DNA from: Prevotellaceae bacterium UBA2744
GTDB lineage: Bacteria; Bacteroidota; Bacteroidia; Bacteroidales; Bacteroidaceae
Length of the DNA: 64,000 nt
Direction of reading: 5' to 3'
NCBI GenBank assembly: GCA_002353575.1
Contig: DEJQ01000027.1
Location: 7,637 to 71,636 of the forward strand
A program made the translations under genes and the position numbers. Of the stretch, positions 8,217-16,724 are shown in pieces. The first letter of the stretch is position 1, and each line of letters opens with the position of its first letter. The notes under the pieces are model-generated. The model was not told where the DNA came from. It saw nothing but the letters and a program-made list of their open reading frames with translations, and made no database searches.

Positions 8217-9200
8217 ATGGCATATATAACAGAATACAGACTTATGTCGAGTCACTACAAAGCTAAGGATAAACTTAGTAATGTCATTTCGAACGACTAT
8301 CGCCTGCTGCAGGTGATGAGCCGATTTGGTATCTCGCTTGGTTTCGGCGAGAAGACCATTGAAGAGGTGTGCCAGTTGTGTGGAGTAGATACGCAGACGT
8401 TTCTGAAGGTGATAAACTACATAAAGAACGGTGCGGAGAATGCAAAGCAGGATGTGGATGATGTAAGCGTGGCATCGTTGCTCAGTTACCTGAAGAAGAC
8501 ACATAAGTATTATCTGGACTATCTGCTGCCCAGTATCAGGTTTAACCTGCTGAATGCAATAGATTGTTCGGTACAGAACGAAGTGGCGTTCCTCGTGCTG
8601 AAGTTCTTCGACGAATATGTGGAGGAGATACGCCGCCACATGGAGTATGAAGATGATGCTGTGTTCGGATATGTGGAGAAACTGCTGAACGGCGAGGTCC
8701 TGGACATCGAAGGCGGACACTTGTTGTCGAGCAACCATGAGAGTATCGAAGACAAACTGAACGAACTGAAGAATCTGTTCCTGAAGTATTATCCGCAGCA
8801 GGAGAACAATGAGAAGCTGAATAGCGTAATCATCTCAATATATCAGGCAGAGGATGACCTGTATCTGCATTGTCAGGTGGAGGATAATATCTTCTCGCCT
8901 GCAGTAAGAAAACTGGAGAAGGAAAATAAACGCAGGGGAGGAAAGATTGCGAACCAAGAACTTGAAGATAGTAACGGCAACGTGGACGAACAACTGTCGG
9001 ATCGTGAGAAGGAAGTCGTGGCCTGTGTAGCTCGCGGACTCTCGAACAAAGACATCGCAGACAAGTTGTTCCTCAGTGTGAACACTGTTACTACTCACCG
9101 CAGAAATATAGCCAGAAAACTACATATCCATTCTGCAGCAGGACTGGCGATATATGCTATCGTAAATAAATTGGTAGCACTGGAAGACGTGAAGATGTAG
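8217..9200 (+). CDS. DUF542-hemerythrin sensor fused to a LuxR-type DNA-binding domain
   Basis: Three parts are visible in 327 residues. Residues ~18-68 resemble the ScdA/YtfE N-terminal DUF542 domain (YRLLQVMSRFGISLGFGEK). Residues ~90-235 look like a hemerythrin four-helix bundle with candidate iron ligands H96, H131, H164, H208 and E212. Residues ~260-316 are a LuxR/GerE helix-turn-helix (LSDREKEVVACVARGLSNK, then NTVTTHRRNIARKL). The family (RIC proteins) senses or repairs damage from nitric oxide and oxygen at iron sites; the fusion suggests an iron-centre-based transcription switch. The adjacent nitroreductase is a possible target. The start at 8217 has GGAGGG only two bases upstream; M10 (8244) is an alternative. 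Confidence 0.8.
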   Translation: MAYITEYRLMSSHYKAKDKLSNVISNDYRLLQVMSRFGISLGFGEKTIEEVCQLCGVDTQTFLKVINYIKNGAENAKQDVDDVSVASLLSYLKKTHKYYLDYLLPSIRFNLLNAIDCSVQNEVAFLVLKFFDEYVEEIRRHMEYEDDAVFGYVEKLLNGEVLDIEGGHLLSSNHESIEDKLNELKNLFLKYYPQQENNEKLNSVIISIYQAEDDLYLHCQVEDNIFSPAVRKLEKENKRRGGKIANQELEDSNGNVDEQLSDREKEVVACVARGLSNKDIADKLFLSVNTVTTHRRNIARKLHIHSAAGLAIYAIVNKLVALEDVKM

Positions 9201-9261
9201 TAGAAACGGAAAGAATGAAAAAGTTTAAAGTGAAATATTTGCAAATAGAGAACCACAATAT

Positions 9262-9786
9262 ATGGATTTTAAGAATTTAGTACAGAAACGTCGGAGTATA
9301 AGAAAGTTTACCGACGAAGAAATAAGCAGTGAAGACCTTCAGACGATTCTGAGGGCTGCGCTGATGTCGCCTACAAGTAAAGGAACACGCGCCTGGCATT
9401 TCATCGTGGTGGATGACAAAGATATGCTTGAAAAAATGTCGAACATAAGAGAAATGGGTAGCCAGTTCGTGGCTGGTGCAGCCGTGGCTGTAGTAGTGTT
9501 GGGAGATACTGACGCAACAGATGCATGGGTAGAAGATGCTTCACTGGCTGCAGTGACCATGCAGTATCAGGCTGCTGACCTGGGACTGGGCAGTTGCTGG
9601 TGTCATGTGCGCAACAGATTCTCTTCGGTAGGCGAACCAGCTGACAACTTGTTGAGATTCCTGCTGGGATATCCAGAGAATCTGACTGCCGAATGTATCA
9701 TAGGCATTGGACACCCTGCCATAGAACGTAAGTTGCAGGATGAGGATGGACTGAAGTGGGAAAACGTGGAGGTGTATAAGAAATAA
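9262..9786 (+). CDS. Nitroreductase-family flavoprotein
   Basis: The 174-residue protein opens with VQKRRSIRKFTDEEI, the FMN-phosphate-binding Arg/Ser start of the nitroreductase fold. It continues with RAALMSPTSKGTRAWHF and AADLGLGSCWCHVRNR, typical of small FMN-dependent NAD(P)H oxidoreductases. The true substrate is not predictable from sequence; nitro compounds and quinones are common artificial ones. It lies 61 bp after the hemerythrin-LuxR regulator and 15 bp before kdsC. Confidence 0.85.
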   Translation: MDFKNLVQKRRSIRKFTDEEISSEDLQTILRAALMSPTSKGTRAWHFIVVDDKDMLEKMSNIREMGSQFVAGAAVAVVVLGDTDATDAWVEDASLAAVTMQYQAADLGLGSCWCHVRNRFSSVGEPADNLLRFLLGYPENLTAECIIGIGHPAIERKLQDEDGLKWENVEVYKK

Positions 9787-9801
9787 AAAAAAGGAGAAGA
9801 C

Positions 9802-10320
9802 GTGATAAACTACGACCTGAGAAAGATTCGTGCGCTTTTCTTCGATGTTGATGGTGTGCTCTCGGCTGAAACTATCGCTATGCACCCGAACGGAGAACCG
9901 ATGCGAACAGTGGATATAAAAGACGGATATGCTTTGCAGCATGCAGTGAAGTGTGGACTGAAGATTGCCATCATCACTGGAGGAAAGACCGAAAGCATCA
10001 GAATGAGATATGAGGGTCTGGGCATCGAGGATGTGTTCTTGGGGGTAGCTGTGAAGATAAGAAAATACGAGCAACTGAAGGAACAGTACGGGCTGAAGGA
10101 CGAGGAGATTCTGTATATGGGTGATGATGTGCCCGACTATGAGGTGATGAAGGTTTGCGGTCTGCCATGCTGTCCTTGTGATGCTGCAGTGGAGATAAAA
10201 GAGATTTCGACTTATATATCGCAAAGGAAAGGCGGTATGGGGTGCGTAAGAGATGTAGTGGAACAGGTGCTGAAGGCTCAGGGACTATGGATGCATAATT
10301 CAACTGCATTTGGATGGTGA
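9802..10320 (+). CDS. kdsC: 3-deoxy-D-manno-octulosonate 8-phosphate phosphatase (KdsC-like HAD protein)
   Basis: It removes phosphate from KDO-8-phosphate on the way to the LPS core sugar KDO. The HAD catalytic motif FFDVDGVLS (Asp nucleophile and second Asp, residues ~13-21) is followed by IITGGKTESI and the metal-binding GDDVPDYEVM. At 172 residues it is the usual cap-less tetrameric size. The start is a GTG with AAAAGGAGAAGAC just upstream; there is no better ATG. It overlaps maf by one base (TGATG). The CMP-KDO synthetase kdsB is elsewhere in the window at 33781-34539. Confidence 0.88.
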   Translation: MINYDLRKIRALFFDVDGVLSAETIAMHPNGEPMRTVDIKDGYALQHAVKCGLKIAIITGGKTESIRMRYEGLGIEDVFLGVAVKIRKYEQLKEQYGLKDEEILYMGDDVPDYEVMKVCGLPCCPCDAAVEIKEISTYISQRKGGMGCVRDVVEQVLKAQGLWMHNSTAFGW

Positions 10321-10901
10321 TGTTTGAGAATCTGAAGAAATATAAGATAGTGCTTGCTTCTAATTCTCCAAGGAGAAAAGAACTGCTTGGAGGATTAGGT
10401 CTGCCGTTCGAGGTTAGAACCAAGAAGGGAATTGACGAGAGTTATCCCGAGGGACTCAACGGAGAGGAAATAGCTCTGCACATATCGAAGAAGAAGGCTG
10501 ATGCATACAGAAGCGACATGGCAGATGACGAGATGATTATCACTGCCGATACTATTGTGTATGTAGATGGGGAAGTGCTTGGAAAACCGAAGGACAAGGA
10601 TGATGCACGCAGGATGTTCAGGTTGATGAGCGGAAGGAAACATCAGGTGATAACTGGTGTGTGTATAGTTACAAAAGAGAAAAGTGTGCAGTTTGCCAGT
10701 ATGACTGACGTAACCTTTACCCAACTGACCGACGAGGAGACAGACTTCTATATAGATAACTATAAACCCTACGACAAGGCTGGCGCTTATGGAATACAGG
10801 AGTGGATAGGGTATGTAGGCATAACAGGTATCGAGGGATCGTACTTCAACGTAGTAGGATTACCAGTACAGAGACTTTACACTGCTTTGAAACAATTTTA
10901 A
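10320..10901 (+). CDS. maf: Maf-family nucleoside triphosphate pyrophosphatase
   Basis: Maf proteins hydrolyse non-canonical or excess NTPs (dTTP/UTP in the YhdE type). The signature IVLASNSPRRKELL is at the N-terminus and TADTIVYVDGEVLGKPKD follows at about residues 72-90; the Tyr-Gly-Ile stretch (KAGAYGIQEW) is also present. The start at 10320 overlaps the kdsC stop as TGATG, suggesting translational coupling; an in-frame ATG six bases earlier is possible. Length (193 residues) is normal. Confidence 0.9.
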   Translation: MFENLKKYKIVLASNSPRRKELLGGLGLPFEVRTKKGIDESYPEGLNGEEIALHISKKKADAYRSDMADDEMIITADTIVYVDGEVLGKPKDKDDARRMFRLMSGRKHQVITGVCIVTKEKSVQFASMTDVTFTQLTDEETDFYIDNYKPYDKAGAYGIQEWIGYVGITGIEGSYFNVVGLPVQRLYTALKQF

Positions 10902-10912
10902 ATATAAGTATT

Positions 10913-12118
10913 TTGAGATTTTTTAGGATTATATTCTTTCTGATTTGTGTGGTTACGACACACTTTTCCGTATGTGCTCAGACACCTTATAAACGCAATA
11001 AGGTTGTCAAGGAACTGAAATATAACATCAAGGATGGTGACTATAAGAAATGTGTGGAGAATGTGAACAAGGCATTCCAGCAATATCCCGAAGAAACCAG
11101 TAAGGATGCAGAGTTCTATTATTACAGAACGGTGGCAAACCATAACCTGGCTCTGGCGGAAGCAAAGAAAATGTACCTGCAGGACAAACCCGACACTGTG
11201 AAGTATTTCAATTTCGTATATGACACTGTGAAAGACGGGCTGATGTGTGACAGTCTCGCCTTTCTGCCAAATGCGAAAGGTAAGGTGAACAATAAATTCC
11301 ATAAGAACATTATGCAGATTTTCAGTATTAATACGACTAAGTTACCTGCTGCATCGAAATTCTTTTTCCAGAAGAACGATTACGACAAAGCTTTCGATTT
11401 CGCAGATCTGTATATCAGCATATGTGACTCAGTGGATACTGAAGTGAGTACAGTAGCTGCCATCGCTGTACTATCAGGCTACCAGACAAAACAATTCAAT
11501 AAGGCTGTGAAGCATGAAGCTGCTGCACTTTACGATAGTAACCGCCATGAATCTATCCTGGAAGTAGTGTGTAACTGCTACGCAGAACTGAAGGATACCA
11601 TGAATATGGAGCGACTGCTTGTGGAGGGAGTAGGGAAGTACCCGACTACAAAATACTTCTATGCTACGCTGGCAAGTATGTACAATTCGCAACATAAATA
11701 CGGTAAAGCCCTTGAGGTAGTGAACGAGGTGCTGAAGGCAGACTGCTGCAACAGAGACCTGTGGTTTATCAAGGGGACGGAAGAAATGCATCTGAGCGAT
11801 CGCGACAGTGCACTGAGTTCGTTTATGAGAGCAGTAGAACTGAAGGAAGACGATTCGGATTCGTACTCCAACATCGGAAATATCTATCTGTACAAGTCGC
11901 ATAACCTTTACGAAAAACAAAAGAATGAGAATGGAAAAGAACTGCGCAAAACAAAGTCTGAAATGAACAAGGCTCTGATGGCAGCCAAGGAAGCATACGA
12001 GTCAGCCAGAAAATATGCTGAGGACAATCCGGCGCTGTGGTTGGCAGGTCTGAAAGAAGTATATTATAAACTGAATATGGGCAAGGAGCTGATGGCTCTG
12101 GAAAAGAAATATAATTAA
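10913..12118 (+). CDS. Exported TPR-repeat protein with a probable TTG start
   Basis: No ATG lies between the maf stop and the mature region. The first usable codon is TTG at 10913, giving the signal peptide LRFFRIIFFLICVV...SVCA cut before Gln. The ATT at 10910 is a less likely alternative. The mature part (about 375 residues) has TPR-like pairs, for example YGKALEVVNEVLKADCCN and AEEMH..DSALSSFMRAVELK. The family likely assembles periplasmic complexes; partner unknown. It starts 11 bp after maf and ends 23 bp before ispE, so kdsC-maf-TPR-ispE look like one transcript. Confidence 0.7.
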   Translation: MRFFRIIFFLICVVTTHFSVCAQTPYKRNKVVKELKYNIKDGDYKKCVENVNKAFQQYPEETSKDAEFYYYRTVANHNLALAEAKKMYLQDKPDTVKYFNFVYDTVKDGLMCDSLAFLPNAKGKVNNKFHKNIMQIFSINTTKLPAASKFFFQKNDYDKAFDFADLYISICDSVDTEVSTVAAIAVLSGYQTKQFNKAVKHEAAALYDSNRHESILEVVCNCYAELKDTMNMERLLVEGVGKYPTTKYFYATLASMYNSQHKYGKALEVVNEVLKADCCNRDLWFIKGTEEMHLSDRDSALSSFMRAVELKEDDSDSYSNIGNIYLYKSHNLYEKQKNENGKELRKTKSEMNKALMAAKEAYESARKYAEDNPALWLAGLKEVYYKLNMGKELMALEKKYN

Positions 12119-12141
12119 TTACCAGAAAATTGTTTCTTGAT

Positions 12142-12972
12142 ATGATAGTATTCCCTAACGCAAAGATTAACATAGGCTTGAATGTTGTAGAACGACGTAC
12201 AGATGGTTACCATAATCTGGAGACTGTGTTTTATCCTGTTAATATATATGATCGTCTGCAGGTGGAAGTTGCCCAGAATGTCATGCCGGGTGAATGCAAT
12301 ATAGAATCAGCTGGATATGCCATCGAAGGAGATAAGAAGGATAATCTGGTAGTAAAAGCATATAATCTGATTTTTCAAGAATATAAGATTCCTGCCGTAA
12401 ACGTAAAGCTGACCAAGCTGATTCCGATGGGTGCCGGACTGGGAGGCGGATCGAGTGATGCTGCATATATGCTGAAAGCACTAAACGAGCTGTTTGAACT
12501 TAATATGTCAGAAGAAGAACTACATCAGACAGCTGCTAAACTGGGTGCCGACTGCGCTATCTTCATAAAGAACCAGCCCGTGTATGCTACCGGAATAGGT
12601 AATGAGTTTCATTATGACGTAAAAATTCCGACACTTGAGGGAAAGACCCTTATAGTTGTGAAGCCTGATGTGTTCGTTTCGACAAAGGATGCTTATTCGA
12701 TGATACATCCCAAACGACCAACTTATCCGCTGGCAGAGAGTATTGGAAAACCAATCGACACATGGAAAAAAAACATAGTGAACGACTTCGAAGTCAGCGT
12801 GTTCGCTAAGTTTCCACTAATTGGAGAAGTAAAAGACAAATTGTATGGTTTAGGCGCTGAGTATGCCAGCATGTCGGGAAGCGGTTCATCTGTATTCGGA
12901 ATCTTCGATTGTCCGGTGGACAACTTCGAAAGTCATTTTCCCGGTATGTTCTCGGTACAGATTCCTATGTAA
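12142..12972 (+). CDS. ispE: 4-diphosphocytidyl-2-C-methyl-D-erythritol kinase
   Basis: This GHMP kinase phosphorylates CDP-methylerythritol in the MEP (non-mevalonate) isoprenoid pathway. Markers are the start FPNAKINIGLNVVERRTDGYHN, the ATP loop PMGAGLGGGSSDAA, and the C-terminal MSGSGSSVFGIF. The ATG at 12142 is chosen over the TTG at 12130 because family members begin directly at this Met-Ile/Val-x-Pro-Asn-Ala-Lys. Length 276 is normal. Confidence 0.93.
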   Translation: MIVFPNAKINIGLNVVERRTDGYHNLETVFYPVNIYDRLQVEVAQNVMPGECNIESAGYAIEGDKKDNLVVKAYNLIFQEYKIPAVNVKLTKLIPMGAGLGGGSSDAAYMLKALNELFELNMSEEELHQTAAKLGADCAIFIKNQPVYATGIGNEFHYDVKIPTLEGKTLIVVKPDVFVSTKDAYSMIHPKRPTYPLAESIGKPIDTWKKNIVNDFEVSVFAKFPLIGEVKDKLYGLGAEYASMSGSGSSVFGIFDCPVDNFESHFPGMFSVQIPM

Positions 12973-12997
12973 AATGAATAACTGACAATAAAATACC

Positions 12998-14167
12998 ATG
13001 AAAATAAAATACCTTGATTTACAAGCAATAAACGATTCGTACGGACAACCACTTTTGGATGCTGTGAATGGAGTTGTCAAGTCTGGATGGTATTTACACG
13101 GCTGCGAAACAGAGGCATTTGAAGCAGAGTGGGGCGACTACTGCGGTGCAAGATATTCAGTAGGGGTAGGCAACGGGCTCGACGGACTGAAACTGGTACT
13201 GCAAGCCATGAAGATAATGTATGGATGGGCAGACGGAGACGAGGTGATTGTTCCAGCTAATACCTTTATTGCCACAGCATTAGCAATTTCACAAGTTGAC
13301 TTACGTCCTACATTTTGTGAAGTAAATCAAGACGACGCACTGATATGTTGTGATGAAATATATCTGCAAGGACTTGTAAATGAGCGTACCCGATGTATTA
13401 TTCCTGTACATTTATATGGTCAGACTGCAAACTTGCAGAAAATCTATGAGTTTGCATCTAAACATAAACTACAGGTGCTTGAGGATGCTTGTCAGGCTCA
13501 CGGAGCCAAATGCAGTTATAAAGGACAGAGAACATGTGTGTATAGCTTTTATCCTGGTAAAAACCTCGGTGCATTAGGCGACGGAGGTTGTGTAACTACA
13601 GATAATCAAGAAGTTGCAAAACTGGTGAGAAACCTTGCCAATTATGGTCAAAATATTAAGTACGTACATGACTATCAGGGATTTAATTCGAGACTTGACG
13701 AGATTCAGGCTGCTGTGTTACGTGTAAAACTTCGCAGACTTGATGCTGATAATAAACGACGAATGGAAATAGCCGGATTTTATCAGGATAATCTGCCGGG
13801 AAATGAAAAATATGAACAAAATACGCAGCTTACGGATGTCAGGTCGGAAAAGATTGCAAATCAGTTGGATTTAAAAAATGACGGCACCAATGTGTTCCAT
13901 ATATATCCGTACATAACAAATTCACGAAAGGACATGCAGAAATATCTGTTTGAAAACGGAATCGAAACGCAAGTCCATTATCCAATTCCTTGCCATAAAC
14001 AAAAAGCATATTCTATGTATGGGAATGTCTTTCTGCCTAATGTGGAATATCTGGCAGCTCATGAGTTATCTTTGCCAAATTCTCAGATATTGACGGATGA
14101 GCAAGTAAATTACATAGTTAAAACGATTGTTCGATACTTTGATTTGAATGAGGATTATGTTAAATAA
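12998..14167 (+). CDS. DegT/DnrJ/EryC1/StrS-family sugar aminotransferase
   Basis: PLP-dependent enzymes of this family aminate keto-sugars bound to nucleotides, for O-antigen, capsule or glycan building. The PLP lysine is K188 in FYPGKNLGALGDGG; VLEDACQAHGA holds the Asp that pairs with the PLP pyridine, and NSRLDEIQAAVL is also typical. The start TTTAxxAxYL-like N-terminus (IKYLDLQAINDSYG) is conserved in the family. No other nucleotide-sugar genes flank it, so the substrate cannot be named. It sits 25 bp after ispE. Length 389 is usual. Confidence 0.88.
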   Translation: MKIKYLDLQAINDSYGQPLLDAVNGVVKSGWYLHGCETEAFEAEWGDYCGARYSVGVGNGLDGLKLVLQAMKIMYGWADGDEVIVPANTFIATALAISQVDLRPTFCEVNQDDALICCDEIYLQGLVNERTRCIIPVHLYGQTANLQKIYEFASKHKLQVLEDACQAHGAKCSYKGQRTCVYSFYPGKNLGALGDGGCVTTDNQEVAKLVRNLANYGQNIKYVHDYQGFNSRLDEIQAAVLRVKLRRLDADNKRRMEIAGFYQDNLPGNEKYEQNTQLTDVRSEKIANQLDLKNDGTNVFHIYPYITNSRKDMQKYLFENGIETQVHYPIPCHKQKAYSMYGNVFLPNVEYLAAHELSLPNSQILTDEQVNYIVKTIVRYFDLNEDYVK

Positions 14168-14208
14168 TATCACGTTAAGTTTTTTTAAAACTTTTCTTTG
14201 CCCCATTA

Positions 14209-14224
14209 TTCCGTAAGAACGGAA
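14209..14224. promoter_or_regulatory. Palindrome upstream of the galactose operon
   Basis: TTCCGT-AAGA-ACGGAA is a perfect 6-bp inverted repeat 107 bp before galM. It is followed by A, not T, so it does not look like a terminator for the upstream gene. It could be an operator for control of galactose genes; a degenerate -7 box (TTAATTTG, 14234-14241) follows closely. Confidence 0.45.
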
Positions 14225-14330
14225 AAAAAATGTTTAATTTGCAAAGAAGTCAGATGACTGATTGAAATAATAAACATAATACCAACAGAAAAAGACAGAA
14301 ATCAATTAATAACCTTAATACATAAATATT

Positions 14331-15413
14331 ATGAGTACAGTACAACCCAAACTCAGCGGACTAAAGCCAGAGAATTTCCAGAAAGAAATAAATGGCAAAA
14401 AGACAGATCTTTATACATTAGTGAATAATGATGGCTACGAAGTGTCAATTACCAATTATGGTGGTGCTATCGTAGCTATTATGGTTCCTGACAAGGATGG
14501 AAAAGTTGCAAATGTAATCCAGGGACATGACAATATCGACGATGTTGTGAATTCACCAGAGCCCTATCTTTCAACTCTTATAGGAAGATATGGTAACAGA
14601 ATTTGCAAAGGTAAGTTCCAGTTGAATGGTAAAAAATATAGTTTGGCAATCAATAACGGTCCGAATGCTCTACACGGTGGACCGACAGGTTTGCATGCTC
14701 AGGTTTGGGAAGCTTATCAGACGGGCAATCAGAGTCTGACTCTTAACATTGTATTGCCATACGGACATGAGGGATTCTCTGGTGAAGTAAAGATTTCAGT
14801 AGAGTTTACTTGGACAGATGATAATGAACTTATTATAGAATATCTTGCGACAACAAATAAGAAGACAATCATCAACCTGACTCATCACGCATTCTTCTCA
14901 CTTCAGGGTATTGCAAATCCAACACCATCGATCAATGATCAGATTCTGGAGATGAATTGCGACTTCTATATTCCTATTGATGACACAAGTATTCCAACTG
15001 GAGAAATTCGGAATGTAAAGGGAACTCCATTTGACTTTACAACTCCAAAGGCTATAGGTAAGGATATAGATGCTGACGATATTCAGATTAAAAATGGTGC
15101 CGGCTACGATCACTGCTGGGTTTGCAACAAGAAAGAGGTTGGCGAACTTTCATTCGTTGCACGTTTGACAGAACCGAAATCAGGTCGTGTGCTTGAAACA
15201 TACACGACAGAACCGGGCGTACAGATTTATACAGATAACTGGGCTAACGGCTATCCTATCCAGTTTGGTGCTACTGCTCCACGCCGTTCAAGTATCTGTT
15301 TCGAGTGTCAGCACTTCCCTGACAGTCCAAACCGTCCTTACTTCCCGTCAACAGTTTTGAATCCAGGTGAGAAATATACCCAGAAAACTATCTATAAGTT
15401 TTGTGTAAAATAA
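14331..15413 (+). CDS. galM: Aldose 1-epimerase (galactose mutarotase)
   Basis: GalM interconverts alpha and beta galactose so that galactokinase can act. The 360-residue beta-sandwich has the family landmarks: IGRYGNRICKGKF (Asn/Arg), ALHGGPTGLH, NLTHHAFFSL with the catalytic His, GYDHCWV, and the general-base Glu in YTTEPGVQIYTDNW. There is no signal peptide, so it is cytoplasmic. It heads the operon galM - sugar transporter - galK with gaps of 49 and 32 bp. The 163-bp upstream region carries the palindrome at 14209-14224. Confidence 0.93.
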   Translation: MSTVQPKLSGLKPENFQKEINGKKTDLYTLVNNDGYEVSITNYGGAIVAIMVPDKDGKVANVIQGHDNIDDVVNSPEPYLSTLIGRYGNRICKGKFQLNGKKYSLAINNGPNALHGGPTGLHAQVWEAYQTGNQSLTLNIVLPYGHEGFSGEVKISVEFTWTDDNELIIEYLATTNKKTIINLTHHAFFSLQGIANPTPSINDQILEMNCDFYIPIDDTSIPTGEIRNVKGTPFDFTTPKAIGKDIDADDIQIKNGAGYDHCWVCNKKEVGELSFVARLTEPKSGRVLETYTTEPGVQIYTDNWANGYPIQFGATAPRRSSICFECQHFPDSPNRPYFPSTVLNPGEKYTQKTIYKFCVK

Positions 15414-15462
15414 GTGTCACTACCCTACTCTTTTAGAATAACAGATTAAAAATAAATAAATT

Positions 15463-16692
15463 ATGTCACAAAACAAGCCTAATTATCTATTTCCATTGAT
15501 AATTGTTTTCATTGTTTGTTTCCTTATCGGATTCGTAACGACAATGAACAATTCAATGATTGAATTCTGTAAGGAAGCATTTAAACTGACTGATACTCAG
15601 GGGCAGCTCGTAAATACTTTCTTCTACGGAGCGTATTTCTTCTCTATCCCATTTGCCATGATGATGAGCAAGATAGGATATAAGGCAACTCTCGTGCTGG
15701 GTCTGATTGTTGTAGGACTCGGATTCATTGCAAACAATCTGGGTGTAACGGCATCGATCGGTTCTGCGAATGTTTACACAGTATTCCTTTGCTGTATGAG
15801 TATCGTAGCACTTGGTGTGGTAATGCTACAACTCGTAGCAAACCCATACGTCATGGTACTTGGCGCCCCTGAGAGCGGAGCTTTCCGTATGACTCTATCA
15901 CAGGCTCTGAACTCAGTTGCTACAACTGTAGCTCCTATCTTCATTACTTATGTAATCATCGCAGACAAGCCTAAGTTGCCAGAAAACGTGCCTGGTCCTT
16001 TCCTCGGACTCGGTATCTTCACTCTTGTTATTGCAGCGATTCTCGCCTTTATCAAATTACCAGATCCTGATAAGGACAAACAGGATGATGAAAAGAACTC
16101 AGTTGCAGATACAAAGCAGTATAAGAGTAGCGTGTTCAAATATCCACACGTATGGCTCGGCGCACTCGCAATCGCTATGTACATGGGTCTGGAAATCGGT
16201 ATTCCATCTATGCTACCTGCATACTGGAAGGCTGACCCAACCCTCCCCAAGTCTGCTACTGACTTCCTTCCATTCTACTGGGGTGGTATGATGGTAGGCC
16301 GTTTCGTCGGTTCTGCTATACTCGCTAAGTTCAAGGCTCGTACACTGCTTTCTTGTTGTCTGGTACTTGGTGCTGCATGCGTAGGAATCTCATTCGTTCT
16401 TCCAGGTATGTACGCAGTATATGCAATGTTGGCAGCAGGTCTATTCCACTCAGTAATGTGGCCGCTAATCTTTAATCTTGGACTCCAGGAACTCGGTCCT
16501 CACACTAAGAGTGCATCAGGTATCATCAACATGGGTGTGCTTGGAGGTGCTACTCTTCCACTCCTCATGGGTACTGTGGTTGACAACCCATCACTCGGCG
16601 TAGGTGTTGCAATAATGATGATGTTCGTATATTACGCATACGTATTCTGGTTCTGCAACTTCGGTTCAAAGATTGGAATTGATGTAAAGTAA
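15463..16692 (+). CDS. MFS sugar:H+ symporter (glucose/galactose or fucose type)
   Basis: The 409-residue protein has about 12 hydrophobic spans and resembles the FucP/GluP branch of the major facilitator superfamily: FLIGFVTTMNNSMIEFCKEAF at span 1, then NTFFYGAYFFSIP and QLVANPYVMVLG, where the Asn-Pro-Tyr is typical of glucose/galactose transporters. Its place between galM and galK makes galactose the likely main substrate; glucose is possible. It is an inner-membrane protein. Confidence 0.87.
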   Translation: MSQNKPNYLFPLIIVFIVCFLIGFVTTMNNSMIEFCKEAFKLTDTQGQLVNTFFYGAYFFSIPFAMMMSKIGYKATLVLGLIVVGLGFIANNLGVTASIGSANVYTVFLCCMSIVALGVVMLQLVANPYVMVLGAPESGAFRMTLSQALNSVATTVAPIFITYVIIADKPKLPENVPGPFLGLGIFTLVIAAILAFIKLPDPDKDKQDDEKNSVADTKQYKSSVFKYPHVWLGALAIAMYMGLEIGIPSMLPAYWKADPTLPKSATDFLPFYWGGMMVGRFVGSAILAKFKARTLLSCCLVLGAACVGISFVLPGMYAVYAMLAAGLFHSVMWPLIFNLGLQELGPHTKSASGIINMGVLGGATLPLLMGTVVDNPSLGVGVAIMMMFVYYAYVFWFCNFGSKIGIDVK

Positions 16693-16724
16693 AATAAACC
16701 TTATAACTTTAAAAACACTTAACT

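Noticed and set aside
9541..10224. 227-residue minus-strand frame across nitroreductase and kdsC
   Set aside because: It spans two well-supported genes in antisense and has no family features.
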